DNA of 64,000 bases from contig NZ_JBGUBC010000010.1 in NCBI RefSeq assembly GCF_041821145.1, positions 1-64,000 on the forward strand, given 5' to 3'. Within the stretch, counting starts at the first letter, position 1; each line of letters opens with the position of its first letter. The notes beneath the pieces are model-generated. The model saw only the letters and a program-made list of their open reading frames with translations, did no database searches and was not told where the DNA came from. This DNA comes from Halopenitus sp041821145. GTDB taxonomy: Archaea > Halobacteriota > Halobacteria > Halobacteriales > Haloferacaceae. Shown piece after piece: positions 59,755-64,000 of the stretch. The position numbers were made by a program, and so were the translations under genes.

Positions 59755-59981
59755 AGCGCGTCGGCGACGTCGTGCGAACGGCACAGGGCCTCGCGATCGC
59801 CCGTGGGTCGCCCGGGGAGGACCCGCCCGAGATCGGCGAGACCGTCGTGGACGAATCGCTGTCGACCGTCGGACGCGTCGTCGACGTGTTCGGCCCGGTC
59901 GATCACCCGTACGTGGCGGTGACCCCGAACGAGGGAGTCACGCTCGCCGATCTCCTCGGCGGCAAACTCTACGCACGATGA
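59751..59981 (+). CDS. gar1: H/ACA RNA-protein complex protein Gar1
   Basis: The 76-residue beta-barrel protein starts at GTG 59751 inside the srp19 stop region. It contains the Gar1 core TVGRVVDVFGPVDHPYVAVTP and the end LLGGKLYAR. With Cbf5, Nop10 and L7Ae it guides pseudouridine formation in rRNA. Placement after srp19 is a common archaeal arrangement and links two RNA-protein genes. Confidence 0.88.
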   Translation: MKRVGDVVRTAQGLAIARGSPGEDPPEIGETVVDESLSTVGRVVDVFGPVDHPYVAVTPNEGVTLADLLGGKLYAR

Positions 59982-60039
59982 ACGAACCAATGATCGAATC
60001 TCAAATCGACACCCGTCCTCCGATCGAAGGGATCGATAG

Positions 60040-61101
60040 ATGATTCCTCGCGAGTATCGGGGCGTCGCGATCGCCGTCGTCCTGTTCCTGATCGTCCAAC
60101 TGGGTGCGCTCGCGCTCGTCCCGGAGTTCGTCGAGAGTGGCTATCAGCCCGTCGAGGACCCACAGGACCCCACGAACAGTCTCGTGTACATCGTGGCGAT
60201 CCTGATCGCGACTGGACTGATGCTTGCGGCGTTCCGATTCGAGTTCGATCAGCTGGTTCGGTACGTGATCGTGGGGACTGCCGGGCTGTTGGCGTGGTAC
60301 GTCTTCGCCGCGCTGATGGATCCCACCCTTGCGGTCGTGCCCTCCGCCGGAGTGTCGGTCGCGCTACTCGTCTACCCCGAGTGGTACGTGATCGACGCCG
60401 CCGGCGTCCTGATGGGGGCCGGCGCGGCCGGGCTGTTCGGCATCTCCTTCGGGATCCTCCCGGCGCTCCTGCTGTTGAGCTTCCTCGCGATCTATGATGC
60501 GATCTCGGTGTACCGGACCGAACACATGCTCTCGCTTGCGGAGGGCGTGATGGATCTGCGGATGCCGGTCGTACTCGTGATCCCGCTTTCGCTTTCCTAC
60601 TCGTTTTTGTCCGACGCCGATTCCGCGGACGCTTCCGAGGAGACCGCCGAGACTGCTGTCGAGGAAACCGCCGGGGACGTCCTCCAGGAGGCAACCGGGA
60701 CCGACGTCAACGAGGACGCCGGGAGACCGAACGATGCACACAAGGATGAGACTGGAACGGACACGGACGAGAGCCCGGCAGCGCCCGACGAGGACGATCG
60801 CGACGCATTCTTCATCGGCCTCGGAGACGCGGTCATCCCCGCCGTGTTGGTCGCCAGCGCAGCGACGTTCTCGCCCGCCCCGGATCTCGGGGTTCCGGTC
60901 GTCGGTCTCAACCTCCCTGCCCTCTTCGCAATGGGCGGGATTTTCGTCGGACTGTTCGTGTTGTTAGGGTGGGTGATGCGCGGACGGGCGCACGCCGGAC
61001 TCCCGCTTTTGAACGGCGGCGCGATCGGCGGGTACGTTCTCGGATCCCTCATCGCGGGCGTTCCGCTCCTCGAGGCGCTCGGGATCGCCGGATTCCTGTA
61101 A
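60040..61101 (+). CDS. presenilin-like A22 family membrane protease
   Basis: The 353-residue protein has about nine membrane segments and the intramembrane aspartyl protease motifs: YD at 152-153 (LAIYDAISVY), GLGD at 260-263 and PAL at 293-295 (NLPALFAMGG). Residues 190-255 form an acidic loop between TM6 and TM7, where presenilins are cleaved and regulated. It cuts peptides within the membrane; substrates are unknown. It follows gar1 by 58 nt and may be in the same operon. Confidence 0.88.
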   Translation: MIPREYRGVAIAVVLFLIVQLGALALVPEFVESGYQPVEDPQDPTNSLVYIVAILIATGLMLAAFRFEFDQLVRYVIVGTAGLLAWYVFAALMDPTLAVVPSAGVSVALLVYPEWYVIDAAGVLMGAGAAGLFGISFGILPALLLLSFLAIYDAISVYRTEHMLSLAEGVMDLRMPVVLVIPLSLSYSFLSDADSADASEETAETAVEETAGDVLQEATGTDVNEDAGRPNDAHKDETGTDTDESPAAPDEDDRDAFFIGLGDAVIPAVLVASAATFSPAPDLGVPVVGLNLPALFAMGGIFVGLFVLLGWVMRGRAHAGLPLLNGGAIGGYVLGSLIAGVPLLEALGIAGFL

Positions 61102-61173
61102 CCGAACGTCGGACGGAGGCCCTGCCTCCGCGTAGTGTGGATTCGACGATACGGGAGAGAGCCGTGTTCGGCC

Positions 61174-61380
61174 CTACTCCATCCCGCCGGTCGGACTGTC
61201 GACGGTAACCTGATCCGCATCCGGTGCGTTCTGCTTGACGCTTTTGAGGCCTTGCTCGCATTTCTGCCGGCTTGCGTAGCCTTCCCCGCCGTCGGCGATG
61301 ATGTTCCCGTTGTCGTGAACGAGCCGCCAGCGCCATTTGCCTTCCCGATCCTCGTACATCTCGAAAGTTGCTTTCGACAT
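61174..61380 (-). CDS. YegP/DUF1508-family small protein
   Basis: The 68-residue protein (MSKATFEMYEDREGKWRWRL, NGNIIADGGEGYASRQKCEQGL) is one DUF1508 repeat, a compact beta-beta-beta-alpha fold. Two conserved parts are the RWRLVHDNGNIIADGGEGY strand-turn and the helix CEQGLKSVKQNAPDA. A homologous haloarchaeal protein has a solved structure but no known role. ATG 61380 is chosen because an upstream reading adds 31 residues with no family character. Confidence 0.85.
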   Translation of the reverse strand: MSKATFEMYEDREGKWRWRLVHDNGNIIADGGEGYASRQKCEQGLKSVKQNAPDADQVTVDSPTGGME

Positions 61381-61554
61381 GACATGACGTTTGTCGAGCA
61401 GGCACTTCGGTGTACCGGTGGTAGTACCGTCGGCGTGCCCCCCGTCGAGGAACCTGAAGTCGAGGAACGACATGTTAGCTGAACGCAGGCGCTACGGACA
61501 GCCGCATCTGGAAGGTGACTTCGGAACTGGCGACTGCAATCGTGGATCGCTAGA

Positions 61555-61638
61555 CGGTGGGAGTGGGATTCGAACCCACGAGGCCTCTCGGCCACCTGCT
61601 TTCCAAGCAGGCACGATAGTCCACTCTGTCATCCCACC
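61555..61638 (-). tRNA. tRNA-Ser (GGA)
   Basis: Read on the minus strand, acceptor GGTGGGA pairs with TCCCACC, with discriminator G at 61555. The anticodon stem CTGC...GCAG holds loop TTGGAAA, giving anticodon GGA. A long variable arm (GGCC GAGA GGCC) marks a class II tRNA. The T-arm is GTGGGTTCGAATCCCAC. There is no intron and CCA is not encoded. Flanking bases 61381-61554 and 61639-61808 show no gene. Confidence 0.94.
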
Positions 61639-61808
61639 GATCACCGCGTCTGGTTCGTGGCCCGTGCGTGGAAGCGGTGGTGCTGTTCGTGTGGTCCAGT
61701 GTTGTTCGTGTGGTCCGGTGCTGGTCCTCTGATTCGTCGCTGAGAGGAATTAGCCCCAGGAAACGTCGGGGCATCCGGAGCCCCGCGTTAGTTGCTTCTT
61801 CCGAGGAG

Positions 61809-62297
61809 CTATCTATCGTCCGCGTCTTCGCTCGGGTTCGCAGCGTCGGGTTGTGGACCACCACCCGTCTGTGCTTCCTGAGCGTCACTCCAGCCGCCGG
61901 CGTCGACGATCTCGAAGAGTTGGCCCCAACTCTCCTCGTTGTCACTTTCAGGAAGCGAGTCGCGAAGTTGATGGAAATCGGACTCCGGGGCGACCGTGTG
62001 GACGAGGTCCATGATGACGCGTGCGTGGTAGGCCGCATCCGGCGGGTCGGCTTGCTCGATATCACTGACTCGCTCAACGAACTCCTGCCAGTCAAAGCGC
62101 TGACCGTGTTCCTGGACTGCTCCGGTCATGTACCACTTGATCTCTATGGGTAGTGACGCGGCCAGATCCTCGGCGTTCCCCTCCGGGATACGCTGCCCCA
62201 CCGTCATCAGGGTGGCTCGGATCGCCCGCACCGTCTCGCCAGTTCCGGGCAGTTCGAGTCGATGCTGTATCTTCCCTGTGAACTCATCGAAATTCAT
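61809..62297 (-). CDS. DUF2267 family protein
   Basis: The 162-residue protein shows the DUF2267 pattern: NFDEFTGKIQHRLELPGTGETVRAIRATLMTVGQRIPEGNAEDLAASLP and then IKWYMTGAVQEHGQRFDWQEFVERVSD. These are two helical repeats seen in bacterial and haloarchaeal proteins of unknown function, often linked to stress. The second repeat (DAAYHARVIMDLVHTVAPES) is followed by a disordered acidic tail. It stands alone, divergent from serB. Confidence 0.85.
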   Translation of the reverse strand: MNFDEFTGKIQHRLELPGTGETVRAIRATLMTVGQRIPEGNAEDLAASLPIEIKWYMTGAVQEHGQRFDWQEFVERVSDIEQADPPDAAYHARVIMDLVHTVAPESDFHQLRDSLPESDNEESWGQLFEIVDAGGWSDAQEAQTGGGPQPDAANPSEDADDR

Positions 62298-62451
62298 ACA
62301 GTAGAAACTCGGAGAGGAACGGCATTAATCAAGACGGTCGTTCCCAGCGCGTGAAAATGAAGGGGGATAACAGTAGCCGCCCCCGGCGTCACAATCGGAG
62401 AACACGCGTTTCGGGTGAGGTATTATACGACCTGCGATTAAACACGTACGT

Positions 62452-63108
62452 ATGACGCTCGTTGCCCTCGACTTCGACGGGACGCTCACTCAATCCAACC
62501 TCTCCGTCCTCTTGGGCCGGGAGTATGGCGTCGGTGGCGAGGTTCGGGGACTCGTCGAACAGGGACTCCTCGGTGAGGTACCGTTCGGCCAAACGCTCCG
62601 TCAACGGGTTTCGCTCCTCGAAGGCATGCCCAAAGAGCAGGTCGACGCCGCCTTCGAGCGGTGTACGCTACGACTCGGCGCTGCCGACCTGATCGCGGAG
62701 CTCAGCCGATCCGACGTGTCCGTCGCCATTATCAGTCGGAGTTTCGAGCGCGGTATCGAGTCGGCACTCGAACGAGCCGACGTGACCGTCGATCACGTGA
62801 TCGCGAACCGGCTCGTGTTCGAAAACGAAGCGGTGACGGGCGACGTCGAGGGGCCATTAGTGGATGGCCAAAAAGACCAAGCAATCGAGGAACTCGCCGT
62901 CTCCGAGGGGGTGGACGTGGGACGGACGATTGCAGTGGGCAACGGAGCAACGGATCTTCCGATGCTCAAAATGGCCGGAACTGCCATCGGATTTGAACCG
63001 GAGCCGGTCGTCGAGGGATACTGTGACGTCGTCGTGACGTCGATCCGAGAACTCCGGTTGTACTTCGAACAGCATGCCATCATCGATGTCGAAGAAGCCG
63101 GCGGGTAA
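62452..63108 (+). CDS. serB: phosphoserine phosphatase-like HAD hydrolase
   Basis: The 218-residue HAD-IB enzyme has motif I DFDGTLTQS, motif II VAIISRSFE and motif III plus IV KDQAIEEL and VGNGATDLPMLKMA. It resembles SerB, the last step of serine synthesis, but the ACT domain of bacterial SerB is absent and other small-molecule phosphatases share this layout. A TATA-like tattatacg lies 25-33 nt before the ATG. Confidence 0.82.
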   Translation: MTLVALDFDGTLTQSNLSVLLGREYGVGGEVRGLVEQGLLGEVPFGQTLRQRVSLLEGMPKEQVDAAFERCTLRLGAADLIAELSRSDVSVAIISRSFERGIESALERADVTVDHVIANRLVFENEAVTGDVEGPLVDGQKDQAIEELAVSEGVDVGRTIAVGNGATDLPMLKMAGTAIGFEPEPVVEGYCDVVVTSIRELRLYFEQHAIIDVEEAGG

Positions 63109-63139
63109 GTCCACTCAGCTCCGAGTACCCGGCCGTCGT

Positions 63140-63685
63140 TCAGTCGACGACGACGGATCCTTTCATCCCGAGAGATAGATGTGGGACGCAATGATAGAGC
63201 GCGACGCCGGACTCATCGAACGTATGTGAGTATTCGTTGTCAGCTCCTGCAACCGAGTCCCCGGAACTGAACTCGTAGTCGGATTCGCCGATCTGGCCGT
63301 CCGGTTCGGCTTGGACGTTGTGTTGGCCTCCTTCACCGGTCCATTCCCACCGGATTTCGCTCCCGGCTGAGATCGCCACCGCCGAGGGACCGTATGCAAA
63401 GCCGTCGCCGTTGCCTTCCGCACCCACGTCGATCGTGACGTCACCTTCCTCACGGAGATCCAGGATCTCCCCCTCGTATGAGTCGTCGGCGCCACCGATC
63501 TCCGTCTCGGTCATCCATTCATCGACGGCGGGATAGTCGTTTCCCGGAATCGTCTCGACCCCGTCACCGTTCCCGCCACCATTGCCGGAACAGCCAGCCA
63601 GGCCGATCAGTCCCACAGTTGAGACTGTACCGAGTGACTTGAGGACAGTACGCCGATTCGAATCGACTGAGACGGAGCGTTTCAT
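63140..63685 (-). CDS. halocyanin, blue copper lipoprotein
   Basis: The 181-residue protein has a twin-arginine signal (SNRRTVLKSLG) ending in lipobox LAGC, so it is anchored outside. The cupredoxin domain carries a first His in GEGGQHNVQ and then Cys and His in ALYHCVPHLSLGMKG; with the Met these are the four type I copper ligands. A Gly/Asn-rich linker follows the lipidated Cys. It moves electrons in the respiratory chain. A TATA-like ggattaac is about 29 nt upstream of the start on the minus strand. Confidence 0.9.
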   Translation of the reverse strand: MKRSVSVDSNRRTVLKSLGTVSTVGLIGLAGCSGNGGGNGDGVETIPGNDYPAVDEWMTETEIGGADDSYEGEILDLREEGDVTIDVGAEGNGDGFAYGPSAVAISAGSEIRWEWTGEGGQHNVQAEPDGQIGESDYEFSSGDSVAGADNEYSHTFDESGVALYHCVPHLSLGMKGSVVVD

Positions 63686-64000
63686 TTAACGGCTATCCGT
63701 TCACGTCACGGGAGGTTAATCCTTTGCCTACCTTTCGATGATCCAAGAACCAGCACAAGACAGGGATGGAATAGTCGGTTTCACGACCATTTCGGAAGGG
63801 TCGTGAAACGATGTTTCGGGGGGTGTCTTTCCGATCGAGCCGCGAACGTTCCGCTCCGCCCCGTCACCGAACGGTCACGTGTAGCGAGGGACCGCCAACG
63901 CCTCCCGTGGCGGCGCGTACCAGAGGAGATGTTCCCGCCCGAGTTCACCGGGTGATGGACGTCGGTCACGCCCGCTATGAACGGCTCGAGCGACGAGATA
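63686..64000. other. terminal stretch, no confident gene
   Basis: These 315 bases hold the halocyanin promoter and little else. A frame at 63781-63969 on the minus strand is basic, low in strand or helix character and unlikely to be coding. A possible partial gene starts at ATG 63955 on the plus strand (MDVGHARYERLERRD) and runs off the window; it is too short to judge. A repeated tttcgg... acgaccatttcgg / gggtcgtgaaacg stem at about 63780-63810 could be a terminator or operator. Confidence 0.3.

Noticed and set aside
63781..63969. 62-codon minus-strand frame at the right end
   Set aside because: Basic, without normal haloarchaeal composition or a start signal, and downstream of the halocyanin promoter; probably noncoding.

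Overview
The window is chromosomal DNA of a halophilic archaeon (class Halobacteria). The evidence is the high G+C, the strongly acidic proteins, Tat lipoproteins and a PGF-CTERM-type tail, leaderless-style promoters (a T-rich TATA box about 26-29 nt before the start codon), an intron-containing tRNA-Gln(UUG), and haloarchaeal genes such as pan, halocyanin, GGGP synthase, korAB, sufCBD and an intein-split polB. The gene content would fit a Halorubrum-like genome, but the genus is not proven from sequence alone.

Left end (1 to about 2885): an A+T-rich accessory segment with small, tightly overlapping genes of viral or plasmid character and a GNAT acetyltransferase. Its right edge lies inside an endonuclease III gene, which is cut off just before its catalytic Asp and iron-sulfur region. 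From about 2.9 kb the sequence is typical chromosome: a DUF371 protein, a coiled-coil protein, SppA, RtcA, a DUF373 membrane protein, a PhzF-like enzyme and an alkaline-phosphatase-superfamily enzyme.

11.4-13 kb: a solo tnpB element with palindromic ends and a divergent ribbon-helix-helix-like microprotein. 13-25 kb: information-processing genes, namely the proteasomal ATPase PAN, a winged-helix regulator, mre11-rad50, a minus-strand operon that includes an apparently frameshifted His-rich microgene, and DNA polymerase B with a 419-residue LAGLIDADG intein. 25-30 kb: iron and Fe-S genes (sufCBD, a ferritin-like protein, a DtxR/SirR regulator) linked by tiny overlapping ORFs, then tRNA-Gln with a 31-nt intron.

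30-37 kb: a BCCT osmolyte transporter, a six-PAS histidine kinase with a duplicated PAS module, and a second, unrelated solo tnpB element with a DUF2080-type partner. 37-50 kb: central metabolism (acetyl-CoA synthetase, flavin reductase, 2-oxoacid:ferredoxin oxidoreductase), lipid reduction, a potassium-channel-like protein, Dph5, and a threonine-synthase-like protein that lacks the PLP lysine. 50-64 kb: topoisomerase I, a DUF4382 lipoprotein, GGGP synthase, a DtxR regulator, a BtuCDF-type cobalamin/heme uptake locus, SRP19-Gar1, a presenilin-like protease, tRNA-Ser(GGA), SerB and halocyanin.

No CRISPR array, rRNA or complete integrase is visible. The most unusual items are the truncated nth at the accessory junction, the Lys-less threonine-synthase paralogue, the polB intein ending in Gly-Gln, the His-rich frameshifted microgene, the coupled mini-ORFs around the ferritin-SirR pair, and the two unrelated solo TnpB elements with different microprotein partners.
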